Assembly: GCA_020161355.1 (NCBI GenBank) | Contig: JAIUOF010000002.1 | Coordinates: 496,001 to 560,000, forward strand | DNA from: Bacteroidota bacterium | GTDB taxonomy: Bacteria; Bacteroidota; Bacteroidia; Cytophagales; Spirosomataceae | Length of the DNA: 64,000 bases | Reading direction: 5' to 3' | Part shown: in pieces, positions 1-8,800 of the stretch | Layout: each line of letters opens with the position of its first letter | Numbering within the stretch: position 1 is the first letter of the stretch | The notes under the pieces: generated by a model | What the model was told of the DNA's origin: nothing | The model's input: the letters and a program-made list of their open reading frames with translations, nothing else | The model's database searches: none | Made by a program: the position numbers and the translations under genes

Positions 1-95
1 TCTCAATGAGCAGGTTTTCAGGTCTTACGACTTATTTTCTTGAAAATAAAAACTAAAAAACAATACGTAAAAAATCCAACTGAGTCAGATTGACT

Positions 96-103
96 TAATT
101 TTG
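96..103 (+). promoter_or_regulatory. -7 box of uup, possible leaderless start
   Basis: TAATTTTG matches the Bacteroidota -7 consensus TAnnTTTG and ends only 4 nt before the uup ATG at 108. Transcription would then start at or next to the start codon. No good TTTG -33 element is found 19-21 nt upstream, so the promoter is tentative. Confidence 0.35.
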
Positions 104-107
104 CACC

Positions 108-1976
108 ATGAATTATTTATCGGCAGAAAATCTGGGTCGAAACCTGGGTGAAAGATGGCTTTTTAAAAATCTCACTTTTGGAATCCTCCAGGGTGAAAAA
201 GTGGCATTGATTGGCACAAATGGATGTGGAAAATCCTCCTTACTTGATGTTGTAGCAGGGTTGATTCCACCTGATGAGGGAATCATGAGTATCAGAAAAG
301 ATATAAAAGTTGGTTACCTTAACCAGAACCCGCATTTCATCCCTACGAATACCGTTTTAGAGACGCTCTTCTCGTCAAAAAACGAAACTACCGATGCCAT
401 AAAGAATTATGAAAATGCCGTAACACACAACGACCTCGAAGGTATATCGAAATATACTGAGATTATCACCGGACTCGACGGCTGGGACTATGAATCAAAA
501 GTAAAACAAATATTGGGTAAATTGGGCGTTCATGACTTTGACAAACTCATGGGCGAATTATCCGGTGGGCAGCAAAAAAGGGTTTCTTTGGCTAAAGTCC
601 TGATTGAAGAGCCCGATTTCCTCATCATGGATGAACCGACCAACCACCTTGATCTTGATACCATCGAATGGCTCGAAAACCACCTTTCATCTAGCAATAT
701 TACCCTTTTTTTGGTTACTCATGACAGGTATTTTCTGGACAAAGTTTGTAATAGAATCATGGAACTGGTCGATTCGAAAATTTACCGGTACGTGGGTAAT
801 TATGCTTATTTTTTGGAGAAAAAAGCGGAAAGAGCTGAAGTAGAAGCCGCAACACTCGAAAAAGATAAAAACCTGCTAAAGAAGGAACTGGAATGGATGA
901 GACGCCAACCCAAAGCCCGAACACATAAAGCCACCTATCGCGAAAACGCCTTCTATGAACTTAAAGAGAAAACTTCCGGTAAACGCAATGATGAAAAGCT
1001 GGAATTGAGCGTAAAGTCGGAAAGAATTGGAAATAAAATAATTGAAATTCAACATGTTAGCAAATCGTATAACGACAAAGCCATTGTTAAGGAATTTAAT
1101 TATACTTTCAAAAAAGGAGATAGAATTGGTATTGTTGGCAAAAACGGCATGGGTAAATCAACCCTGCTCGGTATGATAAACGCTGAAATCAAGCCTGATC
1201 AGGGAAGGGTAGTAAAAGGTGAAACCATCAAAATTGGCTATTACAAACAAGACGGGCTGGAGTTTGAACCCGACCAAAAAGTAATAGAAAGCGTGCGTGA
1301 AATAGCCGAATTTATTAAAATGGGAGATGGCCGCGAAATAAGTGCCTCCGCTTTCTTAACGCTCTTTTTGTTTCCGCCAGCAGTACAATATGCCAGTATC
1401 GCCAAACTATCGGGTGGAGAAAAAAGAAGGCTGCAGCTCCTGAAAGTATTAATCGAAAACCCCAATTTTCTGATTCTTGATGAGCCCACCAACGATCTCG
1501 ACATAGCTACTCTCAATGTTTTGGAAGATTTTCTGATTGGGTATGGCGGTTGCCTGCTAGTAGTAAGTCATGACCGGTATTTTCTCGACAGAATCGTGGA
1601 TCATACATTTGCCTTCGAGGGCGACGGTGTTATCAAAGATTTTCCCGGAAACTATACTGACTACAGATTGTGGCTGGAAGAAAATATCAAAAATTCGAAA
1701 AAGGAAAAAAATCAGACCACGAGCGTTCCTGCATCAAAAACAGATCAGGAAAACACACCTAAAAGAAAACTGACCTTTAAAGAAAAAACAGAATTTGATG
1801 CCCTTGAAAAAGACCTGCCCGAGCTTGAAAAAACCAAAGCTGAGTTAACCGAAAAACTTTCGTCAGGAAGTTTAACATTTGACCAAATAGCCGAAATCTC
1901 TAAAAAACTTGAAGATACTGTCAACTCACTTGAAGAGAAAGAATTGCGATGGTTAGAGTTGAGTGAGTGGGCTTAA
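108..1976 (+). CDS. uup: ABC-F ATPase, Uup type
   Basis: Soluble ABC-F protein of 622 residues with two ABC cassettes and no membrane segments. Cassette 1 has Walker A GTNGCGKSS (residues 36-44), signature LSGGQQKR (about 151) and Walker B LIMDEPTNHLD. Cassette 2 has Walker A GKNGMGKST (about 344), LSGGEKRR and LILDEPTNDLD. The highly charged C-terminus (about 545-622) is predicted coiled coil, as in Uup, which binds DNA or ribosomes. Family role: ribosome-associated or genome-stability ATPase, not a transporter. The MNYLSAEN start is typical of the family. It converges with the DUF4249 gene, 8 nt between stops. Family assignment is firm; the exact cellular role is inferred. Confidence 0.92.
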   Translation: MNYLSAENLGRNLGERWLFKNLTFGILQGEKVALIGTNGCGKSSLLDVVAGLIPPDEGIMSIRKDIKVGYLNQNPHFIPTNTVLETLFSSKNETTDAIKNYENAVTHNDLEGISKYTEIITGLDGWDYESKVKQILGKLGVHDFDKLMGELSGGQQKRVSLAKVLIEEPDFLIMDEPTNHLDLDTIEWLENHLSSSNITLFLVTHDRYFLDKVCNRIMELVDSKIYRYVGNYAYFLEKKAERAEVEAATLEKDKNLLKKELEWMRRQPKARTHKATYRENAFYELKEKTSGKRNDEKLELSVKSERIGNKIIEIQHVSKSYNDKAIVKEFNYTFKKGDRIGIVGKNGMGKSTLLGMINAEIKPDQGRVVKGETIKIGYYKQDGLEFEPDQKVIESVREIAEFIKMGDGREISASAFLTLFLFPPAVQYASIAKLSGGEKRRLQLLKVLIENPNFLILDEPTNDLDIATLNVLEDFLIGYGGCLLVVSHDRYFLDRIVDHTFAFEGDGVIKDFPGNYTDYRLWLEENIKNSKKEKNQTTSVPASKTDQENTPKRKLTFKEKTEFDALEKDLPELEKTKAELTEKLSSGSLTFDQIAEISKKLEDTVNSLEEKELRWLELSEWA

Positions 1977-1984
1977 TGGCAGTT

Positions 1985-3028
1985 TCAATTTTGCCAGCCA
2001 TCCGGCATTATTGGCGTTTTGCTTTTACCGGGGGGACATGGAGCGGTTAAGCCATTCGGCAATACATAAGGTTTTCGACCAAGGAGTCCAATAGGCTTTC
2101 CGTTTATTTGAGCATTTATTCTACTGATCCAGTATTTTTTGGTGGAAATACCCGCAACTGTGAACAAACCGGAAACAATCTCAGAACCGTTGGTCATATT
2201 TTTTACATTTCCACCGATCAGTTGAGGAGGTGTGTCGGCAAAAGTACCGGTGTTTTGTGATATATTCTGAAGATTCCGATAAAATTTGTAAGCATTTTCG
2301 GTCAGAGACTTTTGTTTGATTTCAATTAAAGCACCGAAATACTGGTAATAAGGGATTTTACCTACTAATTTTCCTTTTACGGCTTTACCATTGTAAAATC
2401 GGTCATCCAAAATACTTAAATCTTTATTATAGATAATTTCATAGCATTCTTCAGAACAATTAACATCATAATAGAAAGTTTCGAGGCAAATAGATTGCTT
2501 TTCCCATAATCTCCAGGTCCATTGAAAATAGTTGGGATCTAAATCGGCATCTTTAAAATCAATATAAATATTGTTGGAATGGGCTGGCTTCTCAAAGGCA
2601 ACAGTACCATCTGTTTCAAAAAAATCATACACCGAATCAATTGCCGGGGAAGCTTGAAGTTTTTCTATACTTGATTGGTATTTTTGCCCTTTTTTATCTT
2701 CAAAAATCAGCTGATAGGTGTGCTCTGGTTTAGCTTTAAATTCTGCAGGGAAAAAATAGGTTCCTTTGGTATCGTCGAAAAGTTTAATTGATTCAGATCC
2801 ATTAACCATTACCTTTACCTGAAGGTCGGCAAGAGGAATTTTATTGACTATCTGATAATTATAATTTGAACTGTAAATTTTCACAAATTGGGGTCGGTCT
2901 TCATCCGTAATCTCACCTTCAACCATAATCGTATGAAGGTTATTTTTAATATCTACTTCAAAGGGATCAACACATGAAATAGTTATTAAACCAAAAGAAA
3001 TCAATATTTTAAAAAAAAATGATTTCAT
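1985..3028 (-). CDS. DUF4249 family lipoprotein
   Basis: 347-residue putative lipoprotein. The signal peptide ends in a lipobox-like LITISC followed by VDPFEVD, the typical opening of DUF4249 proteins of Bacteroidota, which often sit with outer-membrane receptor genes. ATG at 3028 is preferred over an in-frame TTG nine bases upstream because it gives a standard signal peptide. It lies 19 nt downstream of aroC on the same strand and is probably the last gene of the bat-like/aroC transcript. No nearby TonB receptor is present. The function is unknown; an envelope location is inferred from the signal. Confidence 0.8.
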   Translation of the reverse strand: MKSFFFKILISFGLITISCVDPFEVDIKNNLHTIMVEGEITDEDRPQFVKIYSSNYNYQIVNKIPLADLQVKVMVNGSESIKLFDDTKGTYFFPAEFKAKPEHTYQLIFEDKKGQKYQSSIEKLQASPAIDSVYDFFETDGTVAFEKPAHSNNIYIDFKDADLDPNYFQWTWRLWEKQSICLETFYYDVNCSEECYEIIYNKDLSILDDRFYNGKAVKGKLVGKIPYYQYFGALIEIKQKSLTENAYKFYRNLQNISQNTGTFADTPPQLIGGNVKNMTNGSEIVSGLFTVAGISTKKYWISRINAQINGKPIGLLGRKPYVLPNGLTAPCPPGKSKTPIMPDGWQN

Positions 3029-3047
3029 GAATATCAAGATTTTTATC

Positions 3048-4127
3048 TTAAATCTTGCTGCCCTTAGCTCTCAACATGAAGTCAACCAGAACCAACGCTG
3101 ACATGGCATCAACAATAGGCACTGCCCGTGGTAACACACAAGGGTCATGGCGGCCTTTGCCCGAAACTATCACTTCTTCACCGGCTTCGTTTACACTTTT
3201 TTGGTCAACCATTATGGTAGCCACAGGCTTGAAGGCCACTTTAAAATAAATATCCTCGCCATTTGAGATCCCACCCTGAATTCCGCCTGAGTGATTGGTT
3301 TTGGTTTTAACTTTTCCATTCTCATCCGTAAAAAATTCATCATTGTGCTGAGAACCCAAAAGATTTACCCCATCAAAACCACTTCCATACTCAAAGCCCT
3401 TTACGGCATTGATGCTTAGCATGGCTTTGCCCAACTCGGCATGAAGTTTATCAAAAACAGGCTCTCCCCACCCGGCAGGCACATTTTTGATTACACCGGT
3501 GATCACCCCGCCTATTGAGTCCCCATTTTTCCTAACCTGATCAATATATTCAAACATCTTTCCGGCCATTTCGGTATCAGGACATCTTACCGCATTGGAT
3601 TCTATGAGACTCAAATCGAGCTCCTGATAGCTTTTTTCAAGCTTCATTGCCCCCACCTGCGACACATACGAAAATATTTCAACACCGTAATGATTGAGCA
3701 CCAACTTTGCCAGTGCCCCGGCTGCTACTCTGGCGGCAGTTTCTCGGGCCGAACTTCTTCCTCCGCCGCGATAATCTCTGACACCATACTTGGTAGAATA
3801 GGTAAAATCGGCATGTGAAGGCCTGAATTTATCTGCAATATGACCATAGTCTTTACTCCTTTGGTCCTCATTAAAAATCACGAGAGCAATTGGAGTTCCT
3901 GTGGTTTTTCCTTCAAAAACGCCTGATAATACTTCAAATCCATCGGCTTCCTGTCGTTGAGTCGTAATTCTCGACTGGCCGGGTTTACGCCGGTCAAGCT
4001 CCTGCTGTATAAATTCAGTATCAAAATCGACCCCGGCAGGACAACCATCCACCACTACTCCTATCGCTTTTCCATGCGATTCACCGAATGTCGAGATTTT
4101 AAATAACTTACCGTATGTGCTACTCAT
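3048..4127 (-). CDS. aroC: Chorismate synthase
   Basis: 359 residues. Converts 5-enolpyruvylshikimate-3-phosphate to chorismate with reduced FMN, the last step of the shikimate pathway, in the cytoplasm. Visible signatures: [14 protein letters not shown] at the N-terminus, the arginine-rich [19 protein letters not shown] segment and the C-terminal SGKGRHDPC motif; length is normal for the bifunctional-free bacterial enzyme. Start ATG at 4127 is 3 nt after the stop of the upstream bat-like gene, so the two are probably cotranscribed. Intact in all motifs seen. Confidence 0.97.
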   Translation of the reverse strand: MSSTYGKLFKISTFGESHGKAIGVVVDGCPAGVDFDTEFIQQELDRRKPGQSRITTQRQEADGFEVLSGVFEGKTTGTPIALVIFNEDQRSKDYGHIADKFRPSHADFTYSTKYGVRDYRGGGRSSARETAARVAAGALAKLVLNHYGVEIFSYVSQVGAMKLEKSYQELDLSLIESNAVRCPDTEMAGKMFEYIDQVRKNGDSIGGVITGVIKNVPAGWGEPVFDKLHAELGKAMLSINAVKGFEYGSGFDGVNLLGSQHNDEFFTDENGKVKTKTNHSGGIQGGISNGEDIYFKVAFKPVATIMVDQKSVNEAGEEVIVSGKGRHDPCVLPRAVPIVDAMSALVLVDFMLRAKGSKI

Positions 4128-4130
4128 TTA

Positions 4131-5480
4131 TTAATTTTTCTTTTTCAAAATATACAAAAAAACCAGAATCATGGCTGCCACCAGAAAATTAGCCAAATAT
4201 TTGGCCATTTTTTTAAAATTAAATAACTGACTATCCGTTTTTAATTTTTCAATTTCCCAATAAATATCTTTTTTCACTTCGGTACCAGTAGTGATTGTAC
4301 TACCTGAAACAGAAATGCTTTTCTTAGAAATCAGTGTATCATATTTTTCTCTGAAAACATCAAAATAAATCAATCTGAAGGTATTTCCCAATTCAAACTC
4401 GCCAGAAGTCTTTGGAAGAACTTTATAGGTAAAGATACGATTTCCGGTCAAATTGCCCGAGGCTTGATTGATCCTCGACTGATTGAGGTAATAATCAAAA
4501 TTCTGATTGTTAATAACTTCATCGGGACTAACAGTTTTAAAATTGGCTTCACCGTCAATTCTTAACGTATATTCAAAACTATTTCCTGTATTTTGATTTT
4601 TGCCTCCTTTCACCTGTTCCGATAGCCTCAGTATTCCAACCGGAACTTTTTCTTTCAAGGGGTGGTCGGGCAGGGTCTTTACAACAATTTTCTTATCGTT
4701 TGACTTTAACACCATTGTGCTCCATTTGCCGCCTACTTTTTTCTGCATATTTAAAAGTTGCCCGCCAAATCTTATTCCTTTAGGGTTTAAGGGGTAAAAC
4801 ACGGCTTCCATCAATCCATAATAGGTGTAAAGTTTATCCTTAACCTGTACTTTTTTGCCGACAATATTGGAAATCATCATGCGACTTTCCAGACACCCGT
4901 CGGGCTTGATTTTTTTGTACAAAACTTCCACCTGGCTACCTATATCGGGCGGAAACTGCCACTCGGTCGTCGTGTTATCCGAAAGATATAGCCCAAGGCT
5001 CACTTTCAATCCTTGCCCAACATAAACTTCTGATTCTGAACACTCCAACACAAAATCCACCTCTTCTATTTCAATGTCTTTTTCAGGTGCCAGATTTGGA
5101 GCAGCTACAGCTTCAAGAACAACACTTTCCAATCGCTGAATTTTGCCATTTACCTCAATATTTATTGCCGGAACAGAGATTTTCCCGGGTAATTCTGCCG
5201 TATAAAACTGACTGATCTGATGAACACTTACATTTTTATTGTTTTTCCTAATCTGAGAATGCTTTATGGTTCTATTCCCTTTTTTTAGACCTTTAATATC
5301 AGGAAAATCACCCACTTCGTATTGCTTATCATTGGAAATTTCAACCACCAATTCGAAATCAGCAGGAAGTTCAACAGTTTTGTTTTTAAATTGAATAGAT
5401 ATGTCAGCATTATTTTGGCAATACCCTGTCTGAATCAGACATAATAAAGCGAATAATATTTGGAAAAAATGCCGTTTCAT
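4131..5480 (-). CDS. BatD-like membrane-anchored protein
   Basis: 449 residues from the ATG at 5480; the longer open frame upstream would run into the divergent promoter region and lacks a signal. An N-terminal signal peptide (cleavage near GYCQ) is followed by beta-rich extracytoplasmic sequence, and one C-terminal membrane helix (about 427-444) ends in a KKKN tail. This topology and the opening NADISIQFKNKTVEL fit the BatD/oxygen-tolerance protein family, normally in bat operons with von Willebrand A proteins. Those partners are absent here and aroC follows instead. The family call is by composition and motif, so moderate. Confidence 0.65.
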   Translation of the reverse strand: MKRHFFQILFALLCLIQTGYCQNNADISIQFKNKTVELPADFELVVEISNDKQYEVGDFPDIKGLKKGNRTIKHSQIRKNNKNVSVHQISQFYTAELPGKISVPAINIEVNGKIQRLESVVLEAVAAPNLAPEKDIEIEEVDFVLECSESEVYVGQGLKVSLGLYLSDNTTTEWQFPPDIGSQVEVLYKKIKPDGCLESRMMISNIVGKKVQVKDKLYTYYGLMEAVFYPLNPKGIRFGGQLLNMQKKVGGKWSTMVLKSNDKKIVVKTLPDHPLKEKVPVGILRLSEQVKGGKNQNTGNSFEYTLRIDGEANFKTVSPDEVINNQNFDYYLNQSRINQASGNLTGNRIFTYKVLPKTSGEFELGNTFRLIYFDVFREKYDTLISKKSISVSGSTITTGTEVKKDIYWEIEKLKTDSQLFNFKKMAKYLANFLVAAMILVFLYILKKKN

Positions 5481-5484
5481 TTTG

Positions 5485-5492
5485 CAAAAATA
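5485..5492 (-). promoter_or_regulatory. -7 box of the BatD-like gene
   Basis: On the minus strand TATTTTTG (a full TAnnTTTG match) ends 4 nt before the ATG at 5480, the same geometry as at uup. This suggests a very short or absent leader. The -33 element is not recognisable. Confidence 0.35.
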
Positions 5493-5543
5493 GCACTCAT
5501 TTTCTAGTAAACTTCTTAATATTGTCAAACAAAAACACTTTCG

Positions 5544-6554
5544 ATGTATAAAATTTTCTTTGCAACCTTTTTTCTGGTCAATTTTGGAGCCGCTAATGCT
5601 CAATACGAACTGATAAATCTTCCTGCGGCACATTCTATCAGAGCGATGGAACTCAGCAAAAAAGGAACCGTTTGGATTTCTGGCAGTAAAGGAGCTATTT
5701 ATAAAAACTCAGGCAAAAATTGGGAAAACCATTGTCCTGAGGAATATAAAAGTTTTAATTTCAGAGGTATAAGTATCCTTTCGGAAAACACACTGATTGC
5801 CATGAGTGCAGGGGAAGGAGAATCCGGAAAAGCATTTCTTTTAAAAACTACAAATGGAGGAAAAACCTGGAAAAAAATATATCAGGATACCACAAAAGGG
5901 GCATTTTTTGATTCAATTAAATTTTTAAATTCAAAAGAGGGTTGGCTTTTAGGAGACCAAATCGATGGAACGCCCTATCTCAGAAAAACGATTGATGGGG
6001 GAAAGACCTGGCTGCCGGTCAAAGTTAACCATCAGCTGATTGATGGCGAGGCTTCTTTTGCGGCAAGTAATTCTTGTATTGCTTTGTATAAAAAAAATGT
6101 TTGGTTCTCCACCCAAAACAGACTATTTTATTCACCAGACAATGGAAGCCAATGGCAGGCTCTAACAACACCATTTTTAAAAACCAGCACACAAGGCATA
6201 TTTGGCATATTTTTTAATGACCCCCATCTGGGCTTTGCGGTTGGAGGAGACTACCAAAATGAAAACTCAGAGACCCTCCAGTTAGCCTTGACAGTGGACG
6301 GAGGAAAAACCTGGCAAACCCAAAAACAACAGTTTGGGCAAGGGGTAAGTGAAAGTGTGGCAATTATAAACAAAAACCTTTTGGTAGTGTCAGGTACCAA
6401 AGGCATCGTTGTGAAAAACCTTCTAGAAGATAAATCCACCAAAATAGTAGATGGTGTTTTTCATGTGGTTAAATGTAATGCTAACCATTGTATTGCTGCC
6501 GGGGCTAATGGTCAAACATGCTTTTTCGAGATAGACAAAAATTTCCTTCCCTAA
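5544..6554 (+). CDS. Secreted YCF48-like / BNR-repeat beta-propeller protein
   Basis: 336 residues with a signal peptide ending near ANAQ. Repeated KTTNGGKTW, KTIDGGKTW, YSPDNGSQW and LTVDGGKTW motifs are the Asp-box/YCF48-like signatures of a seven-bladed propeller exported from the cytoplasm. Members of this family in Bacteroidota are annotated as photosystem II assembly-like or oxidoreductase, but no such role is supported here. It is divergent from the BatD-like gene (63 nt apart) and no T9SS C-terminal domain is seen. The fold call is good; function is unknown. Confidence 0.75.
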   Translation: MYKIFFATFFLVNFGAANAQYELINLPAAHSIRAMELSKKGTVWISGSKGAIYKNSGKNWENHCPEEYKSFNFRGISILSENTLIAMSAGEGESGKAFLLKTTNGGKTWKKIYQDTTKGAFFDSIKFLNSKEGWLLGDQIDGTPYLRKTIDGGKTWLPVKVNHQLIDGEASFAASNSCIALYKKNVWFSTQNRLFYSPDNGSQWQALTTPFLKTSTQGIFGIFFNDPHLGFAVGGDYQNENSETLQLALTVDGGKTWQTQKQQFGQGVSESVAIINKNLLVVSGTKGIVVKNLLEDKSTKIVDGVFHVVKCNANHCIAAGANGQTCFFEIDKNFLP

Positions 6555-6916
6555 ACCGTTACTTTCAGAAATGTAACCGTCAAAATATACACAATTGATT
6601 TTTTTTATACATTTGAAAAAAATTGATTTCGAAATCTTATAATTGCCGATGCTGTGCAAGGAAATTACCGGCGTTTGATTGTTTTTTTTCGTGCCAATTT
6701 TTTTGAGGATAGTTTTAAGTGAATTTTAATTTTGTTGCCAAAAAGCCATTTTTCAGGGTATTTTTATCTAAAAACTTTGAATAATTGTATTTTTCGACTT
6801 AATTTCATTTGAAAATATTTTCAGACGTTTTGTGGATTTTTTTCTAAAAAAGTAAAAATTAATGTTGGCATTTATTTTGCGGTTTATCCGTTAAATAACA
6901 GTTTCTATTATAAAAA
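6555..6916. other. Intergenic region, 362 bp, no gene seen
   Basis: Very AT-rich, with poly-T stretches and no conserved open frame. An imperfect -7 box TATTTTG at about 6873-6879 could serve the small gene at 6917. No hairpin with a T-run was found. Confidence 0.5.
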
Positions 6917-7105
6917 ATGCAGCAGCTCCCAAGTGTTTTTATTCCGGCTCAAGACATATCTAAAGTTATGGAAATGAGTAAAGACGTGTTTAACAACGAA
7001 GAAGAACTTCACTTTTTGAAGTCTTGTCTTTACTATCTCATGGAAGGGGTAAGCGTGGAACACGCCATTGACATGGCCATGATTGACTATCTCATTGACC
7101 TCTAA
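6917..7105 (+). CDS. Small conserved-looking acidic protein
   Basis: 62 residues, Met- and acid-rich, predicted mostly helical, with the segment VSVEHAIDMAMIDYLIDL at the C-terminus. It has no signal peptide or membrane helix. The preceding 362 bp of non-coding DNA, a candidate promoter box and a terminator directly after the stop suggest a genuine monocistronic gene. I do not recognise a characterised family. Confidence 0.6.
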   Translation: MQQLPSVFIPAQDISKVMEMSKDVFNNEEELHFLKSCLYYLMEGVSVEHAIDMAMIDYLIDL

Positions 7106-7110
7106 GAAAT

Positions 7111-7146
7111 ATTGCCGGTAATGTTAAATTGCCGGCAATAAATTTT
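7111..7146. terminator. Hairpin terminator between convergent genes
   Basis: ATTGCCGG (7111-7118) and CCGGCAAT (7132-7139) form an 8-bp stem with a 13-nt loop, followed on the plus strand by AAATTTTT. It overlaps the 3' end of the minus-strand YcxB-like gene. Confidence 0.6.
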
Positions 7147-7621
7147 TCCTTCTTAATATCGATTCAAAAAGCTTTTGGTCGTGCTCGGTATTGAAAACAT
7201 TCAAGCCAAAATGTAAAAACTGTCCTCTGCCAATGTGAAGAAAATACCCTGAGGCATCTTTTTCGGCTGACAGAATCGTATCCCATTTTACAATCCCGCC
7301 TTCCTTCTGATTCACTTTTACCAATATTTGTCTGGAATCAATTTCGTAGGCAAACCGCTCAAACATTTGTTTGTTTTGCTCAAGCGTGGTAGCCGCATAA
7401 AACTGAAAGTACCAAAATGCAACATAGAGAACTCCCCCAATAATGGCCGTAATCATAATCCACCAGTTCTTATAAACACCAGTGAAATGAACGCCCATGC
7501 CGATCAAAGCTATTGCAAGTGGAATCAAAAGCCACACCCATGCTTTTTTCATATGAAGGAAAAATGCCTTTTTGATGTATAGTTTTTTATCAAGAGCGAA
7601 TTTTTTGGTTTTAACAATCAT
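7124..7621 (-). CDS. YcxB-like membrane protein
   Basis: 165 residues. Two adjacent membrane helices (about 27-47 and 53-72) follow a basic N-terminus, and a C-terminal domain of about 85 residues has the IVKWDTILSAEKDASGYFLHIG pattern typical of YcxB-like proteins (PH-like fold). Function in the family is unknown; the C-terminal domain is expected on the cytoplasmic side. The start at 7621 keeps the N-terminal strand that the family normally has before the first helix; ATG 23 codons later is possible. Single gene between two terminators. Confidence 0.7.
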   Translation of the reverse strand: MIVKTKKFALDKKLYIKKAFFLHMKKAWVWLLIPLAIALIGMGVHFTGVYKNWWIMITAIIGGVLYVAFWYFQFYAATTLEQNKQMFERFAYEIDSRQILVKVNQKEGGIVKWDTILSAEKDASGYFLHIGRGQFLHFGLNVFNTEHDQKLFESILRRKNLLPAI

Positions 7622-7651
7622 CTAAATTTGTTATTAATTTTCTCACAAAAA

Positions 7652-7683
7652 TAAAAAAAAAGGCCCGGATACTATCCGAACCT
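7652..7683 (-). terminator. Terminator of the DUF4783 gene
   Basis: On the minus strand a GG..CGGAT-AGT-ATCCG..CC stem is followed directly by a run of nine T. It lies between the stop at 7708 and the start of the YcxB-like gene at 7621, so those two genes are separate transcripts. Confidence 0.75.
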
Positions 7684-7707
7684 CCTTAAAATATATTTTT
7701 TTATGCT

Positions 7708-8124
7708 TTAGCTTTTCTTGAGCTGAAGCGTATTTACCAGAAATTTCTCACCTTTTGTTTTCTTGATAAGCATATATACCAGGTAGTCACTGTTTTTACT
7801 GCGGTAATTCCCAATGCAATATTTTAGCTCCGCAGAGTTATTACCCTGATACACATACGAAAACGATACCGGCGGGTTTTTCTTAAAAAAAGAATTCAAA
7901 ATCAATTGAGCCTTTTGTGATGGAAGATTTTGATATTCAACTCTGTCTCCATCTATTATCAGTTCTATTTCTTTGTCGAGGCATCCTGTTAGTAACTCGG
8001 AGCTTCCACTTCTGAAAGACTGCCCTACGATACTGGAAATGTCATTGACGTTTAACTTTCGTTCTTTAAAACTGCTGAAACTTATCAGAGCTGCAACGGC
8101 GATTAATCCTATAATATGCTTCAT
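7708..8124 (-). CDS. DUF4783 family exported protein
   Basis: 138 residues from ATG 8124. The open frame extends 77 codons further upstream, but that part overlaps the divergent phosphoribosyltransferase gene and lacks coding character. The start chosen gives a signal peptide (MKHIIGLIAVAALISFSSF). The rest, with the SIVGQSFRSGSSELLTGCL region and a C-terminal FLVNTLQLKKS, fits the DUF4783 family of Bacteroidota, an NTF2-like fold of unknown role. One free cysteine is seen at the ligand-pocket position. Exported location is inferred. Confidence 0.7.
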   Translation of the reverse strand: MKHIIGLIAVAALISFSSFKERKLNVNDISSIVGQSFRSGSSELLTGCLDKEIELIIDGDRVEYQNLPSQKAQLILNSFFKKNPPVSFSYVYQGNNSAELKYCIGNYRSKNSDYLVYMLIKKTKGEKFLVNTLQLKKS

Positions 8125-8148
8125 GGTTAAAATGTGCTTGTTTTGTTC

Positions 8149-8156
8149 TATATTTG
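8149..8156 (+). promoter_or_regulatory. -7 box, probably for the phosphoribosyltransferase gene
   Basis: TATATTTG matches TAnnTTTG, in the 102-bp divergent spacer. It would give a leader of about 65 nt before ATG 8227. No convincing -33 element is present at the right distance. Confidence 0.35.
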
Positions 8157-8226
8157 CTATCCTTATGGTAATAGTCATTAAAACAGAAACTATGCCAAAC
8201 AGACAACCGCAAAAAGAAAATTGTTT

Positions 8227-8727
8227 ATGGATTCGAGATTGTTGGATATCGACAAAACCCTGCAAAAGATAAAAAGGATAGCTTTTGAAATATATGAGCA
8301 AAATTTTGAAGAAAAGGAAATCATATTGGCGGGAATAGCAGGTCAGGGTTACCATTTCGCTGTAGCTATCAGTAAGTTTTTATCCGAAATCTCTACACAA
8401 AAAATAAGCCTGGCCAAACTTTCTCTCGATAAATCTCAGGCCACCCAACCCGACATTAAAATCGAGTCTGATGTAGATACATTTGAAAACAAGACCATTA
8501 TTATTACTGACGATGTTTTGAATACGGGCCGTACGCTTGCTTTTTGCCTCAGACCGTTTCTGAGTATTCCCACAAAAAAAATTCAGGTAGCCGTTTTAGT
8601 TGATCGTAATCATCCACTTTTCCCAATTTCGGCTGATTATGTAGGGTATGCTCTTTCTACCACAATTTCTGACCATGTGAAGGTATCGCTGTCAGAAAAC
8701 ACCGAAAGAGGTGTGTTTTTATTTTAA
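8227..8727 (+). CDS. Phosphoribosyltransferase-domain protein
   Basis: 166 residues from ATG 8227, preferred over an in-frame TTG two codons earlier. The type I PRTase PRPP loop is clear: TIIITDDVLNTGRTL, with the Asp pair at 95-96 and TGRT binding the 5-phosphate of PRPP. The upstream IAGQGYHFAVAISKFL segment is the PPi loop. The C-terminal hood resembles PyrR and other small PRTases (YALSTTISDHVKVSL). It could salvage a base or act as a regulator; the base specificity cannot be read from sequence. It is divergent from DUF4783 and precedes dedA by 73 nt. Confidence 0.8.
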   Translation: MDSRLLDIDKTLQKIKRIAFEIYEQNFEEKEIILAGIAGQGYHFAVAISKFLSEISTQKISLAKLSLDKSQATQPDIKIESDVDTFENKTIIITDDVLNTGRTLAFCLRPFLSIPTKKIQVAVLVDRNHPLFPISADYVGYALSTTISDHVKVSLSENTERGVFLF

Positions 8728-8800
8728 TGATTTTAATATAAAATTTACTTTTCATTAAAATTGCCTCTTTATATTTACAAAAAATCCTGAAAAAGAATAG

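Noticed and set aside
1..56. Possible 3' end of an upstream plus-strand gene (two frames open from the edge, ending at 43 and 56).
   Set aside because: Only 14-17 codons are visible and neither frame has a recognisable tail, so the choice cannot be supported.
7973..8272. 99-codon plus-strand frame antisense to the DUF4783 gene.
   Set aside because: It overlaps both the DUF4783 gene and the phosphoribosyltransferase start and has no protein-like motif.
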